Of a stretch of DNA of 54,617 nucleotides, positions 1-8,182 are shown in pieces. The notes under the pieces are model-generated. The model was not told the DNA's origin and made no database searches. It saw nothing but the letters and a program-made list of their open reading frames with translations. How positions within the stretch are numbered: the first letter of the stretch is position 1; every line of letters begins with the position of its first letter. The stretch covers positions 1 to 54,617 of the forward strand of contig NZNM01000077.1 of assembly GCA_002694885.1 (NCBI GenBank). The letters run 5' to 3'. The position numbers were made by a program, and so were the translations under genes. Origin of the DNA: Opitutaceae bacterium. Its GTDB lineage: Bacteria; Verrucomicrobiota; Verrucomicrobiia; Opitutales; Opitutaceae.

Positions 1-732
1 AAGCCGCATTTCGAGCCGCGTATTCAGTTTGACGATGTTACCTTCTCCTACACCCCAGAAATCGCTCCTGCCATAATCAATGCGTCGTTCAGTATAGAGC
101 CCGGAGAACGCGTAGCGATTCTCGGTCGTGTGGGCTCGGGCAAGAGCACGCTCTTAAGATTGATCCTCGGCTTCTATCCTTCCACTGTAGGGATGATCAC
201 CATCAATGATACCGACATTCGCCAAATCGATCCAGCTGATCTGAGACGTCGAATCGGGTACATCGGTCAAGACAACCTCCTTTTCCAAGGCAGTCTGAAA
301 AGCAACATCATCATTGGAGCTCCTTGGATGGAGGAAGAAGCCGTATTGGAAGCCGCTCATCGCTCGGGCGTAGAACGCTTTGCCTCAAAGCACCCGCTAG
401 GCTACGATCTTCAAGTCGGCGAGCGCGGCGAATTGTTGTCTGGCGGACAACGCCAAGCCGTCAATATCGCTCGGGCTCTACTGACGAAACCAAGCTTGCT
501 TGTAATGGACGAACCCACCAGCGCGATGGATGCCAACGCGGAGAGGGAGTTCATCATAAACATGGAGCAATACTCCAAAGAAGCCAACCGCACGCTAATT
601 CTTTCAACCCACAAGCCTTCAATGCTGAAACTAGCGGATCGCATCATCGTTATGGATCAGGGCAAGGTCGCCGCAGACGGACCAAAGGCAGATGTGATGA
701 AACAGCTTTCAGGAGGAGCCGGTAGAAACTAA
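1..732 (+). CDS. Type I secretion ABC transporter, C-terminal ATPase part (5' end outside window)
   Basis: The reading frame is open from base 1, so the membrane domain lies upstream of the window. What remains is a complete ABC nucleotide-binding domain: Walker A (GRVGSGKST, bases 124-150), a Q-loop (GYIGQD), the signature LLSGGQRQA, Walker B (LLVMDEPTSAMD) and the switch histidine (LSTHKP). The region ahead of Walker A (ITFxDVxFSY-like, then a PGERVAILG stretch) is typical of exporters of the HlyB/LapB/PrtD type. The stop overlaps the next gene's ATG (TAATG), and that gene encodes a HlyD-type adaptor, so a type I secretion pump is the best reading. It would use ATP to export an unfolded protein across both membranes. 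The substrate and outer-membrane channel are not in the window. A partial gene; family call is firm, substrate unknown. Confidence 0.88.
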   Translation, partial: KPHFEPRIQFDDVTFSYTPEIAPAIINASFSIEPGERVAILGRVGSGKSTLLRLILGFYPSTVGMITINDTDIRQIDPADLRRRIGYIGQDNLLFQGSLKSNIIIGAPWMEEEAVLEAAHRSGVERFASKHPLGYDLQVGERGELLSGGQRQAVNIARALLTKPSLLVMDEPTSAMDANAEREFIINMEQYSKEANRTLILSTHKPSMLKLADRIIVMDQGKVAADGPKADVMKQLSGGAGRN

Positions 733-1979
733 TGAGCCAGAATGCCAAATCCCAGGATCGGCTCCCGAAAGGAGCCAACGAAACCATACAATCGGAAGAT
801 CTAGACTTCATCGCCGATTGCAAGGCCGCCTTCCTCGAGGAACGGATGCCGTATGCAAACCTGTTATTACTGATGGTCGTGGGCATCGTTTCAGCATTTA
901 TTGTGTGGGCCTATCAATCCCAAGTAAGCGAGTTAACCCGCGGACAAGGAAAAGTGATTCCATCAGGAAGCACGCAAATTGTTCAAAGCTTGGAAGGCGG
1001 AATCGTCGAAAAACTCTTCACCCAAGAAGGCAAATACGTTGAACGAGGAGCTACACTGGCAGAGCTCGATGACACGATCCTGCAAACCTCTTTCCAGGAA
1101 AGTATCGTAGAGCGGGATAATCTGATGGCGAAAATCGCCCGTCTCGACGCCGAATCGACTGGATTGGCGAACATACGCTTTCCCGAAGCCCTGATCGAAT
1201 CCTGCCCCGAACTTGTCGATTCGGAGCAACTGCTGTTCGATACCCGAAGGGAAAAAATCACGAGTAGCCAATCCCGGCTCAACAAAAGCCTAGATCTAAA
1301 GAAAGAGGAGCTCGCCATCACGCGCCCCTTAGCCGAATCCGGTGTTGTTTCGCAAGTAGAATTGCTGCGACTGAAAACGATGGTCAACGACCTGGAAGGG
1401 CAGATCGAGAAAGAAAAATCCGAATACTTGAACGAAGTCGTATCCCAGAATAACGAATACAAAACCAGTCTCAGCCAGATTCAGCAAACGATCCTAGCCT
1501 ACGAGGACAAAATCGCTCGATCCAGCATCAGAGCTCCGGTTTCGGGAATCGTGAATAAGGTGCACATCAAGACACTTGGCGGCGTACTCCAACCCGGCGC
1601 TCCCATAGTGGAAATTGTTCCCGCAGAGGACACGTTGCTCGTAGAGGCGAAAATCAGTCCATCCGACATCGCTTTCGTCAAACTCGGCCAGGAAGCTACT
1701 GTAAAACTGACAGCGTACGATTACTCGATCTATGGCGGTTTAGAAGGCGTGGTCGAGCAAATCAGCGCTGACACATTTCTTAACGAGGAAGACGGGCAAA
1801 GCTACTATCACATTCTGATCAGAACAGGAGAACGGTCCCTAAAAACGACTGGCCAGTCATTCGAAATTCTTCCCGGAATGATTGCTCAAGTGGATATTAA
1901 GACCGGCAAGAAGTCTATTCTCGATTATATGCTCAAGCCACTGTTGCGGGCTAAGGTGAACGCTTTTACGGAACGCTAA
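732..1979 (+). CDS. HlyD-family membrane fusion protein of type I secretion
   Basis: A 415-residue periplasmic adaptor, the usual length for HlyD/LapC/PrtE proteins. It has a short cytosolic N-terminus, one membrane segment at about residues 37-57, a biotinyl-lipoyl-like half (GQGKVIPSG, then VQSLEGGIVEKLFTQEGKYV), a long charged coiled-coil hairpin (about 105-255), the second lipoyl half (SSIRAPVSGIVNKV) and a beta-barrel C-terminus (PGMIAQVDIKTGKKSILDYM). VQSLEGGIV and the C-terminal KTGKKSI motif are hallmarks of the type I secretion branch rather than of drug efflux adaptors. Its ATG overlaps the stop of the ABC gene, so the two are translationally coupled. Its stop codon overlaps that of the convergent vWA gene by four bases (CTAA), leaving no room for a separate terminator between the two operons. 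Confidence 0.92.
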   Translation: MSQNAKSQDRLPKGANETIQSEDLDFIADCKAAFLEERMPYANLLLLMVVGIVSAFIVWAYQSQVSELTRGQGKVIPSGSTQIVQSLEGGIVEKLFTQEGKYVERGATLAELDDTILQTSFQESIVERDNLMAKIARLDAESTGLANIRFPEALIESCPELVDSEQLLFDTRREKITSSQSRLNKSLDLKKEELAITRPLAESGVVSQVELLRLKTMVNDLEGQIEKEKSEYLNEVVSQNNEYKTSLSQIQQTILAYEDKIARSSIRAPVSGIVNKVHIKTLGGVLQPGAPIVEIVPAEDTLLVEAKISPSDIAFVKLGQEATVKLTAYDYSIYGGLEGVVEQISADTFLNEEDGQSYYHILIRTGERSLKTTGQSFEILPGMIAQVDIKTGKKSILDYMLKPLLRAKVNAFTER

Positions 1980-3097
1980 GGACCGTAAATACTCGGACCT
2001 CTGGGTCCAAAAATGATAGATGGGCTTCGAGAAGGTCTCCTGGGTATAGGCGTTGGATAGCGATCCTGAATCTGACGGTTTCGGGTTTCCAGGCTTTCTC
2101 GTTCCAGGCCAACGAAGGCTCCACCATGCTCGTAAGTCAGCTCCCTCATTAAGTTAGCGAATTTCAACCCGGACTGGCTAAGCGAAAGTCCGCCGCCAAT
2201 TACATTCGGAAAGCCCACAGCGTTTATCCGAACAAACCGATCTCCTTCATCGTCTTTCTTATTGAGACGGTCCAAGGTATTTAGAACGGGCTCTGAACGA
2301 CCGGTAAACTCGTCGCCAAACACGTAAATTCCCATCTTCATCTCCTCGTTGTCTGGCTCAGTTAGCTGGCGAATCGCCTGCGCGATTCCCGGAACGGGAT
2401 TACTGTCACTATTGTAAGGATACAATCTTACCGCTCTAACCATGTATTCACGGGTTTCCCGATCGTCCGGCATCCACTTGCGCCGCATGCCTCGTCCCAT
2501 AATAAAATGCCCGTCAGCGTCTAGCAGTTGAATGCCTTTCACCTCCGGATAGGAGTCTAAGGTTTCTTCGAATTTCTGAATCACGTATCCCCAAATTAGG
2601 CTCGTATTCGGATCACGCATACTTCCAGATGTATCGATAACGAATGCTATGTGATTGCTTTCGACCGGCACGCCCACCGGCGACGGCACATGCTCCGGCT
2701 TCTGTTCGATCTCGGGGTCGGTTTGCATCACAGCTAGCTCGTCTTCCACCTGCTCAAGGTCCGTCAGCAGTTTGTCCTTGCTGAACTCCTTGTCTTTGAT
2801 CTGCTGCTCTAGTTTGGCAAGAACCGCTTCCAGATCCGTTTCGACAATCTTTTTTTCCTTCTCCTTGTCTTTCTCTAGCTGAATCAGCGTAGCAATTTCT
2901 TCGGTAACGATGTCGTATTCATTGAGCTGCAGCATTCTTTGCTGAATGATTCGCTCCAAAGCTATTCGCAAGTTAGTGATCTCCTTCGTCTTTTTCCCCA
3001 TTGTAATGACGAAGAGAAGTATAATGGCCCCGAATCCGCAACAAATGACGTCCAGAAACGAAAGACTGAATACCTGCGTTGACCGTTTTTTCTTCAT
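1976..3097 (-). CDS. Membrane-anchored vWA domain protein with canonical MIDAS (stator-like partner B2)
   Basis: A 373-residue protein, last of a four-gene unit. Residues 1-6 are basic (MKKKRS). Then comes an anchor with the core FSLSFLDVICCGFGA, which enters a hydrophobic stretch ending in MGKK at about residue 35. A charged coiled coil follows (about 36-115) and then a vWA domain. The metal site is canonical (FVIDTSGSM, about residues 152-160). The C-terminal 20 or so residues are Pro/Arg/Ser rich. The Asp at the mouth of the membrane helix recalls ExbD/TolR/MotB. With an ExbB-like gene in the same unit, this protein may be the B subunit of a proton channel carrying a vWA domain in the periplasm. 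Its start overlaps the preceding gene by four bases (ATGA). The vWA domain and anchor are plain to see; the stator role is inference. Confidence 0.8.
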   Translation of the reverse strand: MKKKRSTQVFSLSFLDVICCGFGAIILLFVITMGKKTKEITNLRIALERIIQQRMLQLNEYDIVTEEIATLIQLEKDKEKEKKIVETDLEAVLAKLEQQIKDKEFSKDKLLTDLEQVEDELAVMQTDPEIEQKPEHVPSPVGVPVESNHIAFVIDTSGSMRDPNTSLIWGYVIQKFEETLDSYPEVKGIQLLDADGHFIMGRGMRRKWMPDDRETREYMVRAVRLYPYNSDSNPVPGIAQAIRQLTEPDNEEMKMGIYVFGDEFTGRSEPVLNTLDRLNKKDDEGDRFVRINAVGFPNVIGGGLSLSQSGLKFANLMRELTYEHGGAFVGLERESLETRNRQIQDRYPTPIPRRPSRSPSIIFGPRGPSIYGP

Positions 3098-4158
3098 GTA
3101 TTCGGCCAGGATTTAGACGGACACACCATGGCACCGCCTTGGTCGTTGGCTAAGCGCCAATAATGCACTGCCGCTCCGGGGTCATTTTTCATTGGGTACA
3201 ATAAAACACTGACTGGATGAGGATAAGTTAAAGCTCTCTTTGCCACTCGAAACATATTGATCCGGTCGTTGGAATCCAGCACTTCGGACCCTTCGTATGA
3301 GTCCGCTAGAGTTGGCAATCCATCGACGATTAGCACAACCCGATCAGGAACGACTGGCATCTCGTCGACCATGTCGAGAGCCTTTTCCAGATTAGCGCCT
3401 TCCTGAGGGACCACCTCGTCGAGCTTTTCAATCACCTCCTGAGTCAAGCCCTCATCCATAGGATCGAACCACTCTATCCCGTAACGCGACTCTATTGGCG
3501 TAATCTCGTTGTTGAAGAGTATGATCTTGTAGAGCGAATCAGGCTTCAGATTGGCAATCATCCAGGTCATGCCTTCTTTGACCCGCGACCACTTCGGAGC
3601 TTTTCGCTTTTCTTCGTCGGAATCCGCCTGCCTCTTGACCGCTTCTTCGTAAACGTCGTCCGTCATACCTCCCGACGCCTCGATAAGAAACAAGACGTGT
3701 TCTCCTTGGATATCAAATCCAGTTAGATACTGGCGTCGCACAGCGTTTGGAATCGGAATCGAGGCTTCCTCTTCCTGCATCGGCATGTTCTCCTTGTCCT
3801 CCAGAAGCTTCCCTAAATCCTCCTCCATCGAAGCTAGCTTAGCGAGCAGCAAGGCGAACTCATCCTCGAGCTCTGTCTGCATCTTCTTTTTTTCTTCGAT
3901 CTGTTCCGTGGCATACCGATTCCGTTCACGAATCGTCGTTAGGGAACGCTGAAGCGATTTTAACTCGCTATCCTTATCAGCAAGGTCGTTCTCCATCTGG
4001 CCGATGATCTCCTCGGTCTTGGCTTTGATGTCGATCATAGTATCCGACTTCTTTCCCACCGTGAGCACGAAAAGAAGCAACACCGCACCAAAACCGCAGC
4101 AAATGCAGTCAAGGAATGACAAACTGAACACCTCTGTCTCGCGCTTACGTCGTTTCAT
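3094..4158 (-). CDS. Membrane-anchored vWA-like protein with degenerate MIDAS (stator-like partner B1)
   Basis: A 354-residue paralogue of the next gene. It shares the N-terminal anchor (VFSLSFLDCICCGFGA, then a hydrophobic run ending VGKK) and a long coiled coil (about 40-115). A vWA-fold domain begins near residue 150. The metal motif is eroded: where DxSxS is expected the sequence is LIEASGGM, so divalent metal binding is doubtful. Other vWA landmarks persist (YKIILFNNEI, GANLEKALD, VVLIVDGLPTL). One canonical and one degenerate member side by side suggest a heterodimer, which would fit the two B subunits of an ExbB5-ExbD2-type motor. The gene overlaps the Hsp70-like gene upstream by 14 bases and the next vWA gene by 4. 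Membrane anchor and coiled coil are clear; partner and function are inferred. Confidence 0.76.
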   Translation of the reverse strand: MKRRKRETEVFSLSFLDCICCGFGAVLLLFVLTVGKKSDTMIDIKAKTEEIIGQMENDLADKDSELKSLQRSLTTIRERNRYATEQIEEKKKMQTELEDEFALLLAKLASMEEDLGKLLEDKENMPMQEEEASIPIPNAVRRQYLTGFDIQGEHVLFLIEASGGMTDDVYEEAVKRQADSDEEKRKAPKWSRVKEGMTWMIANLKPDSLYKIILFNNEITPIESRYGIEWFDPMDEGLTQEVIEKLDEVVPQEGANLEKALDMVDEMPVVPDRVVLIVDGLPTLADSYEGSEVLDSNDRINMFRVAKRALTYPHPVSVLLYPMKNDPGAAVHYWRLANDQGGAMVCPSKSWPNT

Positions 4159-5656
4159 CGCGGTTCGATTTCACGGTATCATTGGCTATCTCTATACAAT
4201 GGATAAGCAGCAGCCGCTTCCGAGTGCCTTGCATAAGAATGTCGATCGTATCCCCAGCTTTCAATCCCGTTTCTTTTTCAAAGTCAACCGTCGCTCCTTC
4301 AGACTCCCGTATCACCCACTTTTCGTCTTCTTTGATCATTCGGCAAAGCTCCAAGGAAGCCCCTGCTCGGTTCCCATCCGCGACCAAGTCGAACTTCCCA
4401 CTTTCTCCAGCGCCAATCGAAAAAGCTCCTCCGATCAATTCGTAGGCCAATCCATCGCAGACGATGTGAGTTGGGCTTAAGGATCGGCCTTCGCGAGCCA
4501 CTCGAACTGTTGCCAGACGGGCTCCGCTATCTCTCTGGTTCTCTTGGGAGATCTCCGATGCGGAAATTCCTACTTCGACCCGAACCTCGTCCAATTGGCT
4601 GACTACCTCCCAGTCTTTCCCATAGTTAGCTGCTCCGAATGCGGCACTCTCAGGCTGTAGCTCCTTAACCATCCCAACCCCTTGGGCGACGAGGGCTCCT
4701 TTAAGTCCCTGAATATTGGCTACTCTATCCGAGAGAGCAATCTGTATCTCATCGTCCCCGTTAGCGAAATCGTTTACGGCTCTTAAAATAAGCTGCGTGA
4801 GCGCCTTTACTTGAGTGGCGAGTTCCATCGCGGCCAAGTCTCTCGATATCGTCAGTTGCCGGGACTTTTCTCTAGTCGAGACCTCTAAGCTTGCTTCCCC
4901 TGTCTTTCCAAGATTCGACAGCATCTCTCTGGCCTGCGCATGGAAGGCGCGCTCGATATTCCGATCCTCCGTTATATCAAATGACGTTTCCACTAAAAAG
5001 CGATTGGCCATGGAAGAAGTAAATCGCTCCAAAATCCGATTGTATCCATGCTGTGGAAGTCGGCTAAAATAGACGCGATCCAATCCAGATCGTTTGTGGA
5101 AAACCGAAATATGGGTCGCCTGGGCAAGCAAATCCACATGGAAAATCCGCTCGCCATCCGGCACATTCCAAAGCCCTTCACTATAGAGCGAGGCAGCAGC
5201 CATATCGACAATTCCCGCTACCGGCATTCCCACATCAGACAAGATTCCCAACAGAATGCCCAGCCGCTCTTCAGACTTCTCGTTTTCCTCTAAATAATGA
5301 CTGGGAGCAGCCAAAACGACGCGTTCGACTTCACCGATTTCTTTTTGGATCTTGCTAGCCAGAATTTCTAAATATTCGTAGGCCAATTGCGAATACATTA
5401 CGCGACTATAATGGCCATCCAAATTAGTTGATTGAAACGACAAGTCATCCAGAAACTCGCTTGAGGTACGTCGGGGATAGACAAATGCCATATCTTGGGC
5501 TGCAGCGCCGAAAGCCAATTCGCCTGCCCTAGCGTAAGCATAGGCCGGAAAGGTGTCGCCTCCCTCCCCCATCGAAAGGGTTCTCGAGGAACCATCATCC
5601 TCTATGAGCACGCAATTCGCGCCCACATCACTCAATTCTATCCCTACCGTCGCCAT
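4145..5656 (-). CDS. Degenerate Hsp70/actin-fold protein
   Basis: A 503-residue soluble protein. An actin/Hsp70-like ATPase fold shows in three places: phosphate-1 strand (VGIELSDVGANCVLIE, residues 3-18), phosphate-2 strand (FHVDLLAQATHISVF, about 170-185) and the adenosine motif (LQPESAAFGAANYG, about 325-340). The catalytic glycine-rich loops are lost: GIDLGTT has become GIELSDV, and DLGGGTFDV has become DLLAQATHI. ATP hydrolysis may therefore be weak or absent. Residues about 365-503 are beta-rich and could stand in for a substrate-binding domain. There is no signal peptide, so it should act in the cytoplasm. It starts 18 bases after the ExbB-like gene and overlaps the first vWA gene, so it is probably part of the same machine, perhaps as a cytoplasmic scaffold or chaperone. 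Fold assignment is moderately sure; function unknown. Confidence 0.7.
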   Translation of the reverse strand: MATVGIELSDVGANCVLIEDDGSSRTLSMGEGGDTFPAYAYARAGELAFGAAAQDMAFVYPRRTSSEFLDDLSFQSTNLDGHYSRVMYSQLAYEYLEILASKIQKEIGEVERVVLAAPSHYLEENEKSEERLGILLGILSDVGMPVAGIVDMAAASLYSEGLWNVPDGERIFHVDLLAQATHISVFHKRSGLDRVYFSRLPQHGYNRILERFTSSMANRFLVETSFDITEDRNIERAFHAQAREMLSNLGKTGEASLEVSTREKSRQLTISRDLAAMELATQVKALTQLILRAVNDFANGDDEIQIALSDRVANIQGLKGALVAQGVGMVKELQPESAAFGAANYGKDWEVVSQLDEVRVEVGISASEISQENQRDSGARLATVRVAREGRSLSPTHIVCDGLAYELIGGAFSIGAGESGKFDLVADGNRAGASLELCRMIKEDEKWVIRESEGATVDFEKETGLKAGDTIDILMQGTRKRLLLIHCIEIANDTVKSNRDETT

Positions 5657-5674
5657 GCTTTTTCTCGCTCGCGA

Positions 5675-6523
5675 TTAAGTGAAACTAATCGCGCTTTCCT
5701 CACTTGTTGGAGTCTTCATTAACCCTATCACCCGTTTTGTCGCCAAATCCTCAATGTCGATTATGAGTGTCTCCTGACGCGATTGCAACAGATGCACCAG
5801 AAGCATCAGGCCTATACTTAGAAGCAAAGCGATAAAAGTCGAATTGAAGGCCAATCCCAGGCTGGACGTTACACCGCTAATGTCGCCCTGAATCGCCATA
5901 TCGGCCTGACCCAGCGCTTCGCTAATCCCCCGAACCGTCCCAATAAATCCGACTGAAGGAATCGCCCAGGCAATGTAGCGCACTAAGGAAAGGTCCGACT
6001 CCAACTGTTCGTAGGCCATCTCAGCCCGTTCGCCTACCGCGTGGGCCGCATCCTGGATCGAGCGTGTCGCATCGAATCGATGCAGCGCCGAGAGTATTAC
6101 TTCAGGTAAAATTTTGCCCCTTAATCGAGGGATCCGCCTGACCTGGCTCTCCACCTCCTTATAGTACGCCAGAGCGTCTTCTGGAATGATTCGCTCGCCA
6201 CGAGATATTTTGAGAAATTGATGATCCGACATCGATTGCTCCGAAAATACCTTGGTGAACTTGAACACGATGATTATCATCGCCCACATCATGAGAATCA
6301 AACAGGCGAGCTGCTCGTTGTTCTTTAAAATAACCGTGACCGATTTCTTCGGAATGAACACTCCGTCCGGATTCTGGCTAGCTTGAATGCTGTTGGTGAT
6401 TTCGATATCTTCCGCAACCGGCCAAATGTAGTACTTATAGACCGAAAACACCACTATGATAGACACTAATAGACCGACTGTCTGAACAATGAAATCTAGC
6501 GACAAAAACCCTTTTTTTTTCAT
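5675..6523 (-). CDS. MotA/TolQ/ExbB-family proton channel subunit
   Basis: A 282-residue inner membrane protein, first gene of the four-gene unit. It has membrane segments near residues 10-30, 70-92, 185-205 and 222-245. The family core is clear in the last two: PSVGFIGTVRGISEALGQA, then GVTSSLGLAFNSTFIALLLS, matching the ExbB/TolQ proline and threonine helix that lines the proton path. A periplasmic loop of about 40 residues separates the first two segments, and a cytosolic domain (about 93-180) follows. No ordinary ExbD, TolR or MotB gene is next to it. The two downstream vWA proteins, with their Asp-containing anchors, are the best candidates for the B subunit. The start ATG is followed at once by a run of nine A residues in the coding strand (bases 6520-6512), a slippage-prone tract. 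Confidence 0.85.
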   Translation of the reverse strand: MKKKGFLSLDFIVQTVGLLVSIIVVFSVYKYYIWPVAEDIEITNSIQASQNPDGVFIPKKSVTVILKNNEQLACLILMMWAMIIIVFKFTKVFSEQSMSDHQFLKISRGERIIPEDALAYYKEVESQVRRIPRLRGKILPEVILSALHRFDATRSIQDAAHAVGERAEMAYEQLESDLSLVRYIAWAIPSVGFIGTVRGISEALGQADMAIQGDISGVTSSLGLAFNSTFIALLLSIGLMLLVHLLQSRQETLIIDIEDLATKRVIGLMKTPTSEESAISFT

Positions 6524-6683
6524 ACTCTAATGCAATGCTCGGAAAGACCGACTCAACCTAGCTAACCTAACTCGCCTTCCAATTAAATCCAGCATTCCTT
6601 ACGACTATCTTTACGAATCCCTGTCCATAATGGATTCAATGAGTGAACCAGCAACAAAGCGCATTTACAATTGTCCCAAAATC

Positions 6684-6737
6684 ATCTACGTTAACCACTC
6701 TAACAACGAATCCAATCGTTAGAGCGATTGCGTAGAT
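6684..6737. repeat. Nested inverted repeats in the leader before the glycine-zipper lipoprotein
   Basis: The outer arms ATCTACG (6684-6690) and CGTAGAT (6731-6737) are perfectly complementary. Inside them CTCTAAC (6698-6704) pairs with GTTAGAG (6718-6724). A third pair, CAATCG (6713-6718) with CGATTG (6725-6730), competes with the inner stem, so RNA could adopt two folds. The element ends 12 bases before the ATG at 6750. It lies in the 226-base gap between divergent operons, in which I see nothing else clear. It could be an operator, an RNA leader or a cruciform. No T-run follows, so it is not an ordinary terminator. Confidence 0.5.
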
Positions 6738-6749
6738 AACATTAAAGGT

Positions 6750-7349
6750 ATGAATCGGTCTAAAACATCCATGAAATCAGTCGCAGTGATCATCGGAGTA
6801 GCCGTTCTCGCATTCCAATGGGGGTGCGCGGGACCCGCGGCTTCCAAAACTGTAAAAGGAGCAGGTACGGGCGCGGCGATCGGCGCTGTTGGCGGGTTGA
6901 TTACCGGCCAAGATATAGGAGGCGTCGCTGCCGCTGCAGCAGCGGGCGGAGCGGTTGGAGCAGCCATAGGAGCCGTCCAAGAAGGAAAAGAACGCAAGCG
7001 CCAAGACACGCTCGCCCAGCAACGGGCCTATAACCAAGCAATTGCTATGCAAAAACGGGCCATCGAAAAGGAAAAGGCAGCTTTACAGGAAGAATTGGAA
7101 ATCGCTGAAGGATTCCGTATCTCAGACGCTGAGCTAGAGGAGATGTCCGGAAGGGCTGAAACCGCTGAGGAACGTTTGAAAGCCCTTCAAGCTCGTAGGC
7201 AAGCCGCGATCGACAAAAAGAAGGCCCTGGACGAGATGGTCCAGCGCGAGAGGGATGCTCTCGCAGAGATCGACCGTCTAGAAAAGGAGCTCGCAGCACT
7301 GGAAGCCCAGAATGACGCTCTTGCCGAGCAAACCGAAACTGAACTTTAA
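6750..7349 (+). CDS. Glycine-zipper, coiled-coil lipoprotein
   Basis: A 199-residue protein of unknown exact function. A lipoprotein signal is followed by the box FQWGC (Cys at about residue 26), so it should be lipid-anchored in the envelope. Residues about 33-75 are a Gly/Ala-rich glycine zipper (GAGTGAAIGAVGGLITGQD, then a second GAAIGAV), as in YMGG/OmpA-like zipper proteins. From about 78 to the end the protein is a long Lys/Glu/Ala/Gln coiled coil. A second ATG lies 21 bases downstream (6771) and would also leave an intact signal. The following gene, 42 bases on, is a lipoprotein too and is likely co-transcribed. Confidence 0.72.
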   Translation: MNRSKTSMKSVAVIIGVAVLAFQWGCAGPAASKTVKGAGTGAAIGAVGGLITGQDIGGVAAAAAAGGAVGAAIGAVQEGKERKRQDTLAQQRAYNQAIAMQKRAIEKEKAALQEELEIAEGFRISDAELEEMSGRAETAEERLKALQARRQAAIDKKKALDEMVQRERDALAEIDRLEKELAALEAQNDALAEQTETEL

Positions 7350-7391
7350 CACGCCAATCTCCCTATCAGCCCCTTTGAACGGAGAACCTAA

Positions 7392-8159
7392 ATGAAATCC
7401 GCAAACTTCAGATCGATATTAGCGTTTGGGGCTCTTTTGCTCCTCATTCTTTCCGGATGCAATACGACCTACGAAATGGAGGTCGACGCCATTTCCAATC
7501 CATCGATAACGGATGCGGAATCCTACATAATCATACCAAGGGATCCAGAAACCGACGTCAACGACTTGCGATACAAGGAGACCGTAGATTATATCAAAAC
7601 CGCGTTATCCGGAAAGGGTCTGTACGAAGCTCTGGACGCGGAAGAGGCGGATATGGTTGTCGAAATCGACTACGGAATGGAACCCCCTAGACAAGAATAC
7701 CGCGTGGTTGAAGAACCCGTTTTCGCTACCATTCAGCAGCCGGACACGATCCAGCAAGTAGCCCAAACCGATCCCAAGACCGGTCGCACGGTTGTGTACA
7801 ATGTTCGCGTTCCTGGTCGCCTCTCCAGAGAGCTGATCGGTTACGAGGAGCGGCTAAAATCGGTCGTCGTAAACGAAAAGTATCTCGAACTCACCGCCAA
7901 AGAAAATACGTTAGTCACTTCTTCAGACATCCCTCCCCAGGAAATTTGGAGCGTACAGGTCAGAAATTACGACGAGAATAATGATCTCCGTGAGTACATC
8001 CCGATCATGGCAGCTTCGGTCGCCGACTACGCTGGAGAGGATACGGGATCCAATCACAATGTCCGTCTGAAAGAAAAAGACGACGTGGTCCAATTTATCA
8101 AAAAAGGCATCGTGCAAAAACCTGCGACGAGGCCCATAGCGGATACCAACGAAGGCTAA
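7392..8159 (+). CDS. DUF4136-like lipoprotein
   Basis: A 255-residue predicted lipoprotein: hydrophobic signal, then the box LILSGC with Cys near residue 23. The mature part opens like DUF4136 proteins (a YEMEVDA strand, then IPRDPET and a DLRYKE-type helix), with alternating beta strands and the motif EEADMVVEIDYG. A purine-rich site (GGAGAACC) precedes the ATG. It follows the glycine-zipper lipoprotein by 42 bases in the same direction, so the two probably act together in the envelope. The DUF4136 match is from pattern memory and moderate; biochemical function unknown. Confidence 0.62.
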   Translation: MKSANFRSILAFGALLLLILSGCNTTYEMEVDAISNPSITDAESYIIIPRDPETDVNDLRYKETVDYIKTALSGKGLYEALDAEEADMVVEIDYGMEPPRQEYRVVEEPVFATIQQPDTIQQVAQTDPKTGRTVVYNVRVPGRLSRELIGYEERLKSVVVNEKYLELTAKENTLVTSSDIPPQEIWSVQVRNYDENNDLREYIPIMAASVADYAGEDTGSNHNVRLKEKDDVVQFIKKGIVQKPATRPIADTNEG

Positions 8160-8182
8160 GGCCGCTAGTATGCTGTTTTCCC

